A DNA stretch of 64,000 nt from Hyperoodon ampullatus (lineage: Eukaryota > Chordata > Mammalia > Artiodactyla > Ziphiidae), in the NCBI GenBank assembly GCA_949752795.1, contig CATKHW010000549.1, forward strand, positions 310,001 through 374,000, written 5' to 3'. Made by a program: the position numbers and the translations under genes. Under the pieces are notes generated by a model. It was not told where the DNA came from. It was given only the letters and a program-made list of their open reading frames with translations, and searched no databases. This document shows, piece after piece, positions 24,511 through 38,025 of the stretch (within the stretch, counting starts at the first letter, position 1; the number at the start of each line of letters is the position of its first letter).

Positions 24511-25857
24511 CTGGGAAATTCTTTACAATTCCTTCAGGGTCTCTGATGAAACCTGGAATGACCCTATGTACAATGACAGCTGGATGTGGCATAAGGAGGG
24601 ACACTTGGGACTGAGACGATTGGTGAGATTGGGTGAGCAAATGCAGACCCATTAAAGCACAAATGCCTGGCACCCATTCCATGGGTCCCAACTCTCCAGG
24701 TTGAAGGGCATATTACTACAGCTATAACATGTACGGGAAACCTAGAGAACGGACACACTGTGAATACGAAAGGTTTCTAAAACTCAACGAATAGTCCCTC
24801 TCCTGGTGCTCCGGTTTGACTTTCCATCTGCTTTACTATCAACCTCCCAACTTGGAGAGACAGCCCCTTTAACCTCCTGGCTCGCACAGGTTTCCAATTT
24901 GGCAGAGGATGAAAGGGAAGAGGGAGAACCAATGAGAGTGTAGCTGTTAGGCATTTGGACGGGCACATATCACTGTAATTTCCCGGCAGGAAGAAGAATT
25001 AACCAAAGTCTCAGCCCCCCACCGGGAACCAGCATAGGTCCTGAACCAAAATGTTGGACTTTCGGTCAGCTCACCAAAAACGAGTTGAAAAATGGAGCTC
25101 AGGGGCACAGCAATTCACAAACTGGCCGAGTAATAAAGGACAACTATCGTCCAAAAATCTGTTGAGGGAAGGCAACGAGGCGGACTTGAGAGCGAGGCAG
25201 AATAGCAGGAAACAGATTTCAAGAGGTACGTTGGAATTGCCTTTAAAGCACAGGAAGAGGGGCACAACTTCGACAATGATGCACTTGGCCAAAAAGGGCG
25301 TATGCGTTTTCTCCTGAATATATTCAGGAGAAAATGCATACGCCCTTTTTGGCAAAGCAAGCAAGCGGGCAATGCAAATCTGCACTACAAAGAAGTATCA
25401 CTTCCCACCGGTCAAAAGGGACATCCACAAAATGTGTAAAAACCAGAAAGGCAAGACAGGCCCTGGAGAACAGGGAGCCTTGTTATGCTGATGGGCGGGA
25501 TGTAAATTGCCAACTTCCGCTCTGGAGGAGTACATTGTGTTCCCTGAAACAAGTAAGGAACAGAGCTACAGAGCCAAGGGCACTTCCAGTCTAGGGAATA
25601 TACCTTGGGAAAACTGAAAATCAATAAGACAGAGCCACCCCAAAATTTAGGGCTGCACTGCTTACAAGGACCTCAACTTGGGTACACCTTAAATATCCCA
25701 GGAAATATAAAAATGGTTCAAAAAATTGTGGTACTTACGTACGATGGAATATCCCTCAGCCATGAAATCAATGTCATAAGACCAGTAGCAGCAAAATGGG
25801 TGGATTCAGGTACGATGATTCTAAGTGAAATATGTCACACAGAAAAAGAAACATCAT
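24121..25857 (+). repeat. Satellite unit 6
   Basis: Palindrome at 25,284-25,357 with two mismatched pairs. The end of the unit has a 2-bp deletion (AAACATCATAAG near 25,850 instead of AAACTTATCATAAG), also present at the ends of units 10 and 16. Confidence 0.95.
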
Positions 25858-27596
25858 AAGATATCACTTATGAAGATCCTGTAAACATGGCTACACTTGA
25901 ACTGAGTTAGGAAAGAGAACAGTGTCTCACATTTAGAAAACAATCTTATGCCTGCTTAAGGGGGAAGGAGAGGTGGGGTGATGCATAAAACCAGAGTTTG
26001 CTATAAGCACAGGTACCGTTCCAAAAACCAACTATGGAATAGACAAGACCTACACCTTCCTCAGTGAAAGGGACTCAAAACTCCCTATTTCCCACAGAGG
26101 AATATATCTGACTAGTAAGAATCTTAAAACCTATGTATTGATATGTCTCCATAAGGGAATCAAGTGTGTCTAGACTGGCATAAACATGGCAGCGAAAATC
26201 AGCTCAAACCCACTATAAAAAGGAATTTCAAAAACAAAACAAAAAAACTGGGAAATTCTTTACAATTCCTTCAGGGTCTCTGATGAAACCTGGAATGACC
26301 CTATCTACAATGACAGCTGGACGTGGCATAAGGAGGGACACTTGGGACTGAGACGATTGGTGAGATTGGGTGAGCAAATGCAGACCCTTTAAAGCAATAA
26401 TGCCTGGCACCCATTCCATGGGTCCCAACTCTCAAGGTTGAAGGGAATATTACTACAGCTATAACATGTACGGGAATCCTAGAGAACGGACACACTGTGA
26501 ATACGAAAGGTTTCTAAAACTCAACGAATAGTCCCTCTCCTGGTGCTCTGGTTTGACTTTCCATCTGCTTTACTATCAACCTCCCAACTTGGAGAGACAG
26601 CCCCTTTAACCTCCTGGTTCGCACAGGTTTCCAATTTGGCAGAGGATGAAAGGGAAGAGGGAGAACCAATGAGAGTGTAGCTGTTAGGCATTTGGACGGG
26701 CACATATCACTGTAATTTCCTGGCAGGAAGAAGAATTAACCAAAGTCTCAGCCCCCCACCGGGAACCAGCATAGGTCCTGAACCAAAATGTTGGACTTTC
26801 GGTCAGCTCACCAAAAACGAGTTGAAAAATGGAGCTCAGGGGTACAGCAATTCACAAACTGGCCGAGTAATAAAGGACAACTATCGTCCAAAAATCTGTT
26901 GAGGGAAGGCAACGAGGCGGACTTGAGAGCGAGGCAGAATAGCAGGAAACAGATTTCAAGAGGTACGTTGGAATCGCCTTTAAAGCACAGGAAGAGGGGC
27001 ACAACTTCGACAATGATGCACTTGGCCAAAAAGGGCGTATGCGTTTTCTCCTGAATATATTCAGGAGAAAACGCATACGCCCTTTTTGGCCAAGCAAGCA
27101 AGCGGGCAATGCAAATCTGCACAACAAAGAAGTATCACTTCCCACCGGTCAAAAGGGACATCCACAAAATGTGTAAAAACCAGAAAGGCAAGACAGGCCC
27201 TGGAGAACAGGGAGCCTTGTTATGCTGATGGGCGGGATGTAAATTGCCAACTGCCTCTCTGGAGGAGTACATTGTGTTCCCTAAAACAAGTAAAGAACAG
27301 AGCTACAGAGCCAAGGGCACTTCCAGTCTAGGGAATATACCTTGGGAAAATTGAAAATCAATAAGACAGAGCCAACCCAAAATTTAGGGCTGCACTGCTT
27401 ACAAGGACCTCAACTTGGGTACACATTAAATATCCCAGGAAATATAAAAATGGTTCTAAAAATTGTGGTACTTACGTACGATGGAATATCCCTCAGCCAT
27501 GAAATCAATGTCATAAGACCAGTAGCAGCAAAATGGGTGGATTCAGGTACGATGATTCTAAGTGAAATAAGTCACAAAGAAAAAGAAACTTATCAT
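25858..27596 (+). repeat. Satellite unit 7
   Basis: Perfect palindrome at 27,021-27,094. It carries GGGGTACAGCAATTC near 26,839, a variant shared with units 13 and 19. The left limit of the 10,429-bp duplication falls inside this unit, between about 27,375 and 27,424. Confidence 0.95.
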
Positions 27597-29335
27597 AAGA
27601 TATCACTTATGAAGATCCTGTAAACATGGCTACAATTGAACTGAGTTAGGAAAGAGAACAGTGTCTCACATTTAGAAAACACTCTTATGCCTGCTTAAGG
27701 GGGAAGGAGAGGTGGGGTGATGCATAAAACCAGAGTTTGATATAAGCACAGGTACCGTTCCAAAAACCAACTATGGAATAGACAAGACCTACACCTTCCT
27801 CAGTGAAAGGGACTCAAAACCCCATATTTCCCGCAGAGGAATATATCTGACTAGTAATAATCTTAAAAGCTATGAATTGATATGTCTCTCTAAGGGAATC
27901 AAGTGTGTCTAGACTGGCATAAACATGGCAGCGAGAATCAGCTCAAACCCACTATAAAAAGGAATTTCAAAAACAAAACAAAAAAACTGGGAAATTCTTT
28001 ACAATTCCTTCAGGGTCTCTGATGAAACCTGGAATGACCCTATCTACAATGACAGCTGGATGTGGCATAAGGAGGGACACTTGGGACTGAGACGATTGGT
28101 GAGATTGGGTGAGCAAATGCAGAACCTTTAAAGCACAAACGCCTGGCACCCATTCCATGGGTCCCAACTCTCCAGGTTGAAGGGAATATTACTACAGCTA
28201 TAACATGTATGGGAAACCTAGAGAACGGACACACTGTGAATACGAAAGGTTTCTAAAACTCAACGAATAGTCCCTCTCCTGGTGCTCCGGTTTAACTTTC
28301 CATCTGCTTTACTATCAACCTCCCAACTTGGAGAGACAGCCCCTTTAACCTCCTGGTTTGCACAAGTTGCCAATTTGGCAGAGGATGAAAGGGAAGAGGG
28401 AGAACCAATGAGAGAGTAGCTGTTAGGCACTTGGACGGGCACATATCACTGTAATTTCCCGGAAGGAAGAAGAATTAACCAAAGTCTCAGCCAACCACCG
28501 GGATCCAGCATAGGTCCTGAACCAAAATTTTGGACTTGCGGTCAGCTCACCAAAAACGAGTTGAAAAATGGAGCTCAGGGGCACAGCAATTCACAAACTG
28601 GCCGAGTAATAAAGGACAACTATCGTCCAAAAATCTGTTGAGGGAAGGCAACGAGGCGGAATTGAAAGCGAGGCAGAATAGCAGGAAACAGATTTCAAGA
28701 GGTACGTTGGAATCGCCTATAAAGCACAGGAAGAGGGGCACAACTTCGACAATGATGCACTTGGCCAAAAAGGGCGTAAGTGTTTTCTCCTGAATATATT
28801 CAGGAGAAAACGCATACGCCGTTGTTGGCTAAGCAAGCAAGCGGGCAATGCAAATCTGCACTACAAAGAAGTATCACTTCTCACTGGTCAAAAGGGACAT
28901 CCACAAAATGTGTAAAAACCAGAAAGGCAAGACAGGCCCTGGAGAACAGGGAGCCTTGTTATGCTGATGGGCGGGATGTACATTGCCAACTGCCTCTCTG
29001 GAGGAGTGCATTGTGTTCCCTAAAACAAGTAAACAACAGAGCTACAGAGCCAAGGGCACTTCCAGTCTAGGGAATATACCTTGGGAAAACTGAAAATCAA
29101 TAAGACAGAGCCACCCCAAAATTTAGGGCTGCACTGCTTACAAGGACCTCGACTTGGGTACACCTTAAATATCCCAGGAAATATAAAAATGGTTCAAAAA
29201 ATTGTGGTACTTACGTACGATGGAATATCCCTCAGCCATGAAATCAATGTCATAAGACCAGTAGCAGCAAAATGGGTAGATTCAGGTACGATGATTCTAA
29301 GTGAAATAAGTCACACAGAAAATGAAACTTATCAT
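27597..29335 (+). repeat. Satellite unit 8
   Basis: Palindrome at 28,760-28,833 with five mismatched pairs, the most damaged among interior units: GTAAGTG in the left arm and CCGTTGTTGGCTAAG in the right. Twin of unit 14. Confidence 0.95.
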
Positions 29336-31074
29336 AAGATATCACTTATGAAGATCCTGTAAACATGGCTACACTTGAACTGAGTTAGGAAAGAGAACAG
29401 TGTCTCACATTTAGAAAACACTCTTATGCCTGCTTAAGTGGGAAGGAGAGGTGGGGTGATGCATAAAACCAGAGTTTGCTATAAGCACAGGTACCGTTCC
29501 AAAAACCAACTATGGAATAGACAAGACCTACACCTTCCTTAGTGAAAGGGACTCAAAACCCCATATATCCCGCAGTGGAATATATCTGGCTAGTAAGAAT
29601 CTTAAAACCTATGTATTGATATGTCTCTGTGAGGGAATCAAGTGTGTCTAGACTGGCATAAATATGGCAGCGAGAATCAGCTCAAACCCACTATGAAAAG
29701 GAATTTGAAAAACAAAACAAAAAAACTGGGAAATTCTTTACAATTCCTTCAGGGTCTCTGAAGAAACCTGGAATGACCCTATCTACAATGACAGCTGGAT
29801 GTGGCATAAGGAGGGACACTTGGGACTGAGAGGATTGGTGAGATTGGGTGAGCAAATGCAGACACTTTAAAGCACAAATACCAGGCACACATTCCATGGG
29901 TCCAAACTCTCCAGGTTGAAGGGAATATTACTACAGCTATAACATGTACGGGAAACCTAGAGAACGGACACACTGTGAATTCGAAAGGTTTCTAAAACTC
30001 AACGAATAGTCCCTCTCCTGGTGCTCTGGTTTGACTTTCCATCTGCTTTACTATCAACCTCCCAACTTGGAGAGACAGCCCCTTTAACCTCCTGGTTCGC
30101 ACAGGTTGCCAATTTGGCAGAGGATGAAAGGGAAGAGGGAGAACCAATGAGAGAGTAGCTGTTAGGCACTTGGACGGGCACATATCACTGTAATTTCCCG
30201 GCAGGAAGAAGAATTATCCAAAGTCTCAGACACCCACCGGGAACCAGCATAGGTCCTGAACCAAAATGTTGGACTTTCGGTCAGCTCACCAAAAACGTGT
30301 TGAAAAATGGAGCTCAGGGGCACAGCAATTCACAAACTGGCCGAGTAATAAAGGACAACTATCGTCCAAAAATCTGTTGAGGGAAGGCAACGAGGCGGAC
30401 TTGAGAGTGAGGCAGAATAGCAGGAAACAGATTTCAAGAGGTACGTTGGAATCGCCTTTAAAGCACAGGAAGAGGGGCACAACTTCGAGAATGATGCACT
30501 TGGCCAAAAAGGGCGTATGCGTTTTCTCCTGCATATATTCAGGAGAAAACGCATACGCCCTTTTTGGCCAAGCAAGCAAGCGGGCAATGCAAATCTGCAC
30601 TACAAAGAAGTATCACTTCCCACCGGTCAAAAGGGACATCCACAAAATGTGTAAAAACCAGAAAGGCAAGACAGGCCCTGGAGAACAGGGAGCCTTGTTA
30701 TGCTGATGGGCGGGATGTAAATTGCCAACTGCCGCTCTGGAGGAGTACATTGTGTTCCCTAAAACAAGTAAAGAACAGAGCTACAGAGCCAAGGGCACTT
30801 CCAGTCTAGGGAATATACCTTGGGAAAACTGAAAATCAATAAGACAGAGCCACCCCAAAATTTAGGGCTGCACTGCTTACAAGGACCTCAACTTGGGTAC
30901 ACCTTAAATATCCCAGGAAATATAAAAATGGTTCAAAAAATTGTGGTACTTACGTACGATGGAATATCCCTCAGCCATGAAATCAATGTCATAAGACCAG
31001 TAGCAGCAAGATGGGTGGATTCAGGTACGATGATTCTAAGTGAAATAAGTCACACAGAAAAAGAAACTTATCAT
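29336..31074 (+). repeat. Satellite unit 9
   Basis: Palindrome at 30,499-30,572 with a single mismatch close to the centre (CCTGCATATATTCAGG). The TATAAAAAGG found in most units is CTATGAAAAGG here (29,691). Twin of unit 15. Confidence 0.95.
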
Positions 31075-32810
31075 AAGATATCACTTATGAAGATCCTGTA
31101 AACATGGCTACACTTGAACTGAGTTAGGAAAGAGAACAGTGTCTCACATTTAGAAAACACTCTTATGCCTGCTTAATGGGGAAGGTGAGGTGGGATGATG
31201 CATAAAACAAGAGTTTGATATAAGCACAGGTACCGTTCCAAAAACCAACTATGGAATAGACAAGACCTACACCTTCCTCAGTGAAAGGGACTCAAAACCC
31301 CATATTTCCCGCAGAGGAATATATCTGACTAGTAAGAATCTTAAAACCTATTTAATGATATGTCTCCTTAAGGGAATCAAGGGTGTCTAGACTGGCATAA
31401 ACATGGCAGCGAGAATCAGCTCAAACCCACTATAAAAAGGAATTTAAAAACAAAACAAAAAAACTGGGAAATTCTTTACAATTCCTTCAGGGTCTCTGTT
31501 GAAACTTAGAATGACCCTATCTACAACGACAGCTGGATGTGGCATAAGGCTGGACACTTGGGACTGAGAGGATTGGTGAGATTGGGTGAGCAATTGCAGA
31601 CCCTTTAAAGCAATAATGCATGGCACCCATTCCATGGGTCCCAACTCTCCAGGTTAAAGGGAATATTACTACAGCTATAACATGTACGGGAAACCTAGAG
31701 AACGGACACACTGTGAATACGAAAGGTTTCTAAAACTCAACGAATAGTCCCTCTCCTCTTGCTCCGGTTTGACTTTCCATCTGCTTTACTATCAACCTCC
31801 CAACTTGGAGAGACAGCCCCTTTAAGCTCCTGGTTCGCACAGGTTTCCAATTTGGCAGAGGATGAAAGGGAAGAGGGAGAACCAATGAGAGAGTAGCTGT
31901 TAGGCATTTGGACGGGCTCATATCACTGTAATTTCCTGGCAGGAAGAAGAATTAACCAAAGTCTCAGCCCCCCACCTGGAACCAGCATACGTCCTGAACC
32001 AAAATGTTGGACTTGCGGTCAGCTCACCAAAAACGAGTTGAAAAATGGAGCTCAGGGGCACAGCAATTCACAAACTGGCCGAGTAATAAAGGACAACTAT
32101 CGTCCAAAAATCTGTTGAGGGAAGGCAACGAGGCGGACTTGAAAGCGAGGCAGAATAGCAGGAAACAGATTTCAAGAGGTACGTTGGAATCGCCTTTAAA
32201 GCACAGGAAGATGGGCACAACTTCGACAATGATGCACTTGGCCAAAAAGGGCGTATGTGTTTTCTCCTGAATATATTCAGGAGAAAACGCATACGCCCCT
32301 TTTGGCCAAGCAAGCAAGCGGGCAATGCAAATCTGCACTACAAAGAAGTATCACTTCCCACCGGTCAAAAGGGATATCCACAAAATGTGTAAAAACGAGA
32401 AAGGCAAGACAGGCCCTGGAGAACACGGAGCCTTGTTATGCTTATGGGTGGGATGTAAATTGCCAAGTGCCTCTCTGGAGGAGTACATTGTGTTCCCTAA
32501 AACAAGTAAAGAACAGAGCTACAGAGCCAAGGGCACTTCCAGTCTAGGGAGTATACCTTGGGAAAACTGAAAATCAATAAGACAGAGCCACCCCAAAATT
32601 TAGGGCTGCAATGCTTACAAAGACCTCCACTTGGGAACACATTAAATATCCCAGGAAATATAAAAATGGTTCAAAAAATTGTGGTACTTACGTACGATGG
32701 AATATCCCTCAGCCATGAAATCAATGTCATAAGACCAGTAGCAGCAAAATGGGTGGATTCAGGTACGATGATTCTAAGTGAAATAAGTCACACAAAAAAA
32801 CAAACATCAT
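31075..32810 (+). repeat. Satellite unit 10
   Basis: Palindrome at 32,237-32,310 with two mismatched pairs. TTATGCTTATGGG near 32,436 replaces the usual TTATGCTGATGGG, so the first L1 ORF2 frame reads through (GALLCLWVGCKLP). It ends with the 2-bp deletion also seen in unit 6. Twin of unit 16. Confidence 0.95.
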
Positions 32811-34548
32811 AAGATATCACTTATGAAGATCCTGTAAACATGGCTACACTTGAACTGAGTTAGGAAAGAGAACAGTGTCTCACATTTAGAAAACACTCTT
32901 ATGCCTGCTTAAGGGGGAAGGAGAGGTGGGGTGATGCATAAAACCAGAGTTTGATATAAGCACAGGTACCGTTCCAAAAACCAACTATGGAATAGACAAG
33001 ACCTACACCTTCCTCAGTGAAAGGGACTCAAAACCACATATTTCCCGCAGAGGAATATATCTGACTAGTAAGGATCTTAAAACCTATGTATTGATATGTC
33101 TCCATAAGGGAATCAAGTGTGTCTACACTGGCATAAATATGGCAGCGAGAATCAGTTCAAACCCACTATAAAAAGGAATTTCAAAAACAAAACAAAAAAA
33201 CTGGGAAATTCTTTACAATTCCTTCAGGGTCTCTGATGAAACCTGGAATGACCCTATCTACAATGACAGCTGGATGTGGCATAAGGAGGGACACTTGGGA
33301 CTGAGACGATTGGTGAGATTGGGTGAGCAAATGCAGACCCTTTAAAGCACAAATGCCTGGCACCCATTCCATGGGTCCCAACTCTCCAGGTTGAAGGGAA
33401 TATTACTACAGCTATAACATGTACGGGAAACCTGGAGAACGGACACACTGTGAATACGAAAGGTTTCTAAAACTCAACGAATAGTCCCTCTCCTGGTGCT
33501 CCGGTTTGACTTTCCATCTGCTTTACTATCAACCTCCCAACTTGGAGAGACAGCCCCTTTAAACTCCTGGTTCGCACAGGTTTCCAATTTGGCAGAGGAT
33601 GAAAGGGAAGAGGGAGTACCAATGAGAGAGTAGATGTTAGGCATTTGGACAGGCACATATCACTGTAATTTCCAGGCAGGAAGAAGAATTAACCAAAGTC
33701 TCAACCCCCACCGGGAACCAGCAGAGGTCCTGAACCAAAATGTTGGACTTGCGGTCAGCTCACCAAAAACGAGTTGAAAAATGGAGCTCAGGGGCACAGC
33801 AATTCACAAACTGGCCGAGTAATAAAGGACAACTATCGTCCAAAAATCTGTTGAGGGAAGGCAACGAGGCGGACTTGAAAGCGAGGCAGAATAGCAGGAA
33901 ACAGATTTCAAGAGGTACGTTGGAATCGCCTTTAAAGCACAGGAAGAGGGGCACAACTTCGACAATGATGCACTTGGCCAAAAAGGGCGTATGCGTTTTC
34001 TCCTGAATATATTCAGGAGAAAACGCATACGCCCTTTTTGGCCAAGCAAGCAAGCGGGCAATGCAAATCTGCACTACAAAGAAGTATCACTTCCCACCAT
34101 TCAAAAGTGACATCCACAAAATGTGTAAAAACCAGAAAGGCAAGACAGGCCCTGGAGAACAGGGAGCCTTGTTATGCTGATGGGCGGGATGTAAATTGCC
34201 AACTGCCTCTCTGGAGGAGTACATTGTGTTCCCTAAAACAAGTAAAGAACAGAGCTACAGAGCCAAGGGCACTTCCAGTCTAGGGAATATACATAGGGAA
34301 AACAGAAAATCAATAAGACAGAGCCACCCCAAAATTTAGGGCTGCACTGCTTACAAGGACCTCAACTTGGGTACACCTTAAATATCCCAGGAAATATAAA
34401 AATGGTTCAAAAAATTGTGGTACTTACGTACGATGGAATATCCCTCAGCCATGAAATCAATGTCATAAGACCAGTAGCAGCAAAATGGGTGGATTCAGGT
34501 ACGATGATTCTAAGTGAAATAAGTCACACAGTAAAAGAAACTTATCAT
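32811..34548 (+). repeat. Satellite unit 11
   Basis: Perfect palindrome at 33,973-34,046. Most differences I found between the two 10.4-kb blocks lie in this unit and its twin, unit 17. Confidence 0.95.
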
Positions 34549-36286
34549 AAGATATCACTTATGAAGATCCTGTAAACATGGCTACACTTGAACTGAGTTA
34601 GGAAAGAGAACAGTGTCTCACATTTAGAAAACACTCTTATGCCAGCTTCAGGGGGAAGGAGAGGTGGGGTGATGCATAAAACCAGAGTTTGCTATAAGCA
34701 CAGGTACCGTTCCAAAAACCAACTATGGAATAGACAAGACCTACACCTTCCTCAGTGAAAGGGACTCAAAACCCCATATTTCCCGCAGAGGAATATATCT
34801 GACTAGTAAGAATCTTAAAACCTATGTATTGATATGTCTCCGTAAGGGAATCAAGTGTGTCTAGACTGGCATAAACATGGCAGCGAGAATCAGCTCAAAC
34901 CCACTATAAAAAGGAATTTCAAAAACAAAACAAATAAACTGGGAAATTCTTTACAATTCCTTCAGGGTCTCTGATGAAACCTGGAATGACCCTATCTACA
35001 ATGACAGCTGGATGTGGCATAAGGAGGGACACTTGGGACTGAGACGATTGGTGAGATTGGGTGAGCAAATGCAGACCCTTTAAAGCAATAATGCCTGGCA
35101 CCCATTCCATGGGTCCCAACTCTCCAGGTTGAAGGGAATATTACTACAGCTATAACATGTACGGGAAACCTAGAGAACGGACACACTGTGAATACGAAAG
35201 GTTTCTAAAACTCAACGAATAGTCCCTCTCCTGGTGCTCCGGTTTGACTTTCCATCTGCTTTACTACCAACCTCCCAACTTGGAGAGACAGCCCCTTTAA
35301 CCTCCTGGTTCGCACAGGTTGCCAATTTGGCAGAGGAGGAAAGGGAAGAGGGAGAACCAATGAGAGAGTAGCTGTTAGGCATTTGGACGGGCACATATCA
35401 CTGTAATTTCCCGGCAGGAAGAAGAATTAACCAAAGTCTCAACCCCCACCGGGAACCAGCAGAGGTCCTGAACCAAAATGTTGGACTTGCGGTCAGCTCA
35501 GCAAAAACGAGTTGAAAAATGGAGCTCAGGGGCACAGCAATTCACAAACTTTCCGAGTAATAAAGGACAACTATCGTCCAAAAATCTGTTGAGGGAAGGC
35601 AACGAGGGGGACTTGAGAGCGAGGCAGAATAGCAGGAAACAGATTTCAAGAGGTACGTTGGAATCGCCTTTAAAGCACAGGAAGAGGGGCACAACTTCGA
35701 CAATGATGCACTTGGCCAAAAAGGGCATATGCGTTTTGTCCTGAATATATTCAGGAGAAAACGCATACGCCCTTTTTGTCCAAGCAAGCAAGCGGGCAAT
35801 GCAAATCTGCACTACAAAGAAGTATCACTTCCCACCGGTCAAAAGGGAAATCCACAATATGTGTAAAAACCAGAAAGGCAAGACAGGCACTGGAGAACAG
35901 GCAGCCTTGTTATGCTGATGGGCGGGATGTAAATTGCCAACTGCCTCTCTGGAGGAGTTCATTGTGTTCTCTAAAACAAGTAAAGAACAGAGCTACAGAG
36001 CCAAGGGCACTTCCATTCTAGGGAATATACCTTGGGAAAACTGAAAATCAATAAGACAGAGCCACCCCAAAATTTAGGGCTGCAATGCTTACAAGGACCT
36101 CAACTTGGGTACAGCTTAAATATCCCAGGAAATATAAAAATGGTTCAAAAAATTGTGGTACTTACGTACGATGGAATATCCCTCAGCCATGAAATCAATG
36201 TCATAAGACCAGTAGCAGCAAAATGGGTGGATTCAGGTACGATGATTCTAAGTGAAATAAGTCACAGAGAAAAAGAAACTTATCAT
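34549..36286 (+). repeat. Satellite unit 12
   Basis: Palindrome at 35,711-35,784 with three mismatched pairs (GGGCATATG and TTTTGTCC in the left arm, TTTTTGTCC in the right). Twin of unit 18. Confidence 0.95.
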
Positions 36287-38025
36287 AAGATATCACTTAT
36301 GAAGATCCTGTAAACATGGCTACACTTGAATTGAGTTAGGAAAGAGAACAGTGTCTCACATTTAGAAAACACTCTTATGCCTGCTTAAGGGGGAAGGAGA
36401 GGTGGGGTGATGCATAAAACCAGAGTTTGATATAAGCAGAGGTACCGTTCCAAAAACCAACTATGGAATAGACAAGACCTACAACTTCCTCAGTGAAAGG
36501 GACTCAAAACCCCATATTTCCCGCATATGAATATATCTGACTAGTAAGAATCTTAAAACCTATGTATTGATATGTCTCCATAAGGGAATGAAGTGTTTCT
36601 ACACTGGCATAAACATGGCAGCGAGAATCAGCTCAAACCCACTATAAAAAGGAATTTCAAAAACAAAACAAAAAAACTGGGAAATTCTTTACAATTCCTT
36701 CAGGGTCTCTGATGAAACCTGGAATGACACTATGTACAATGACAGATGGATGTTGCATAAGGAGGGACACTTGGGACTGAGACGATTGGTGAGATTGGGT
36801 GAGCAAATGCAGACCCTTTAAAGCACAAATGCCTGGCAGCCATTCCATGGGTCCAAACTCTCCAGGTTGAAGGGAATATTACTACAGCTATAACATATAT
36901 GGGAATCCTAAAGAACGGACACACTGTGAATACGAAAGGTTTCTAAAACTCAACGAATAGTCCCTCTCCTGGTGCTCCGGTTTGACTTTCCATCTGCTTT
37001 ACTATCAACCTCCCAACTTGGAGAGAGAGCCCCTTTAACCTCCTGGTTCGCACAGGTTTCCAATTTGGAAGAGGATGAAAGGTAAGAGGGAGAACCAATG
37101 AGAGAGTAGCTGTTAGGCATTTGGACGGGCACATATCACTGTAATTTCCCGGCAGGAAGAAGAATTAACCAAAGTCTCAGCCCCCCACCGGGAACCAGCA
37201 TAGGTCCTGAACCAAAATTTTGGACTTTCGTTCAGCACACCAAAAACGAGTTGAAAAATGGAGCTCAGGGGTACAGCAATTCACAAACTGGCCGAGTAAT
37301 AAAGGACAACTATCGTCCAAAAATCTGTTGAGGGAAGGCAACGAGGCGGACTTGAGAGCGAGGCAGAATAGCAGGAAACAGATTTCAAGAGGTACGTTGG
37401 AATCGCCTTTAAAGCACAGGAAGAGGGGCACAACTTCGACAATGATGCACTTGGCCAAAAAGGGCGTATGCGTTTTTTCCTGAATATATTCAGGAGAAAA
37501 CGCATACACCCTTTTTGGCCAAGCAAGCAAGCGAGCAATGCAAATCTGCACTACAAAGAAGTATCACTTCCCACCGGTCAAAAGGGACATCCACAAAATG
37601 TGTAAAAACCAGAAAGGCAAGACAGGCCCTGGAGAACAGGGAGCCTTGTTATGCTGATGGGCGGGATGTAAATTGCCAACTGCCTCTCTGGAGGAGTACA
37701 TTGTGTTCCCTAAAACAAGTAAAGAACAGAGCTACAGAGCCAAGGGCACTTCCAGTCTAGGGAATATACCTTGGGAAAACTGAAAATCAATAAGACAGAG
37801 CCACCCCAAAATTTAGGGCTGCACTGCTTACAAGGACCTCAACTTGGGTACACATTAAATATCCCAGGAAATATAAAAATGGTTCTAAAAATTGTGGTAC
37901 TTACGTACGATGGAATATCCCTCAGCCATGAAATCAATGTCATAAGACCAGTAGCAGCAAAATGGGTGGATTCAGGTACGATGATTCTAAGTGAAATAAG
38001 TCACAAAGAAAAAGAAACTTATCAT
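36287..38025 (+). repeat. Satellite unit 13
   Basis: Palindrome at 37,450-37,523 with two mismatched pairs. It spans the joint between the two 10,429-bp blocks: its last ~220 bases match the end of unit 7 and the rest matches unit 19. Confidence 0.95.

Larger units (their letters stand above)
27375..37803 (+). repeat. Six-unit higher-order block, copy 1 (10,429 bp)
   Basis: All six anchors in this block recur exactly 10,429 bp later (27,597/38,026; 29,336/39,765; 31,075/41,504; 32,811/43,240; 34,549/44,978; 36,287/46,716), so there is no net length change. By eye I noted about 13 substitutions across the block, most of them between 32.9 and 34.3 kb. The left edge is set by differences at 27,343 and 27,374 that do not match 37,772 and 37,803, and a shared variant at 27,424/37,853. 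Neighbouring units in the array are clearly less alike than these copies. Confidence 0.95.

Noticed and set aside
30266..30706. 146-codon plus-strand frame through the palindrome in unit 9
   Set aside because: It exists only because two single-base changes (centre C at ~30,532 and neighbours) remove stops. It joins unassigned sequence to frame-one L1 and has a copied twin in unit 15.
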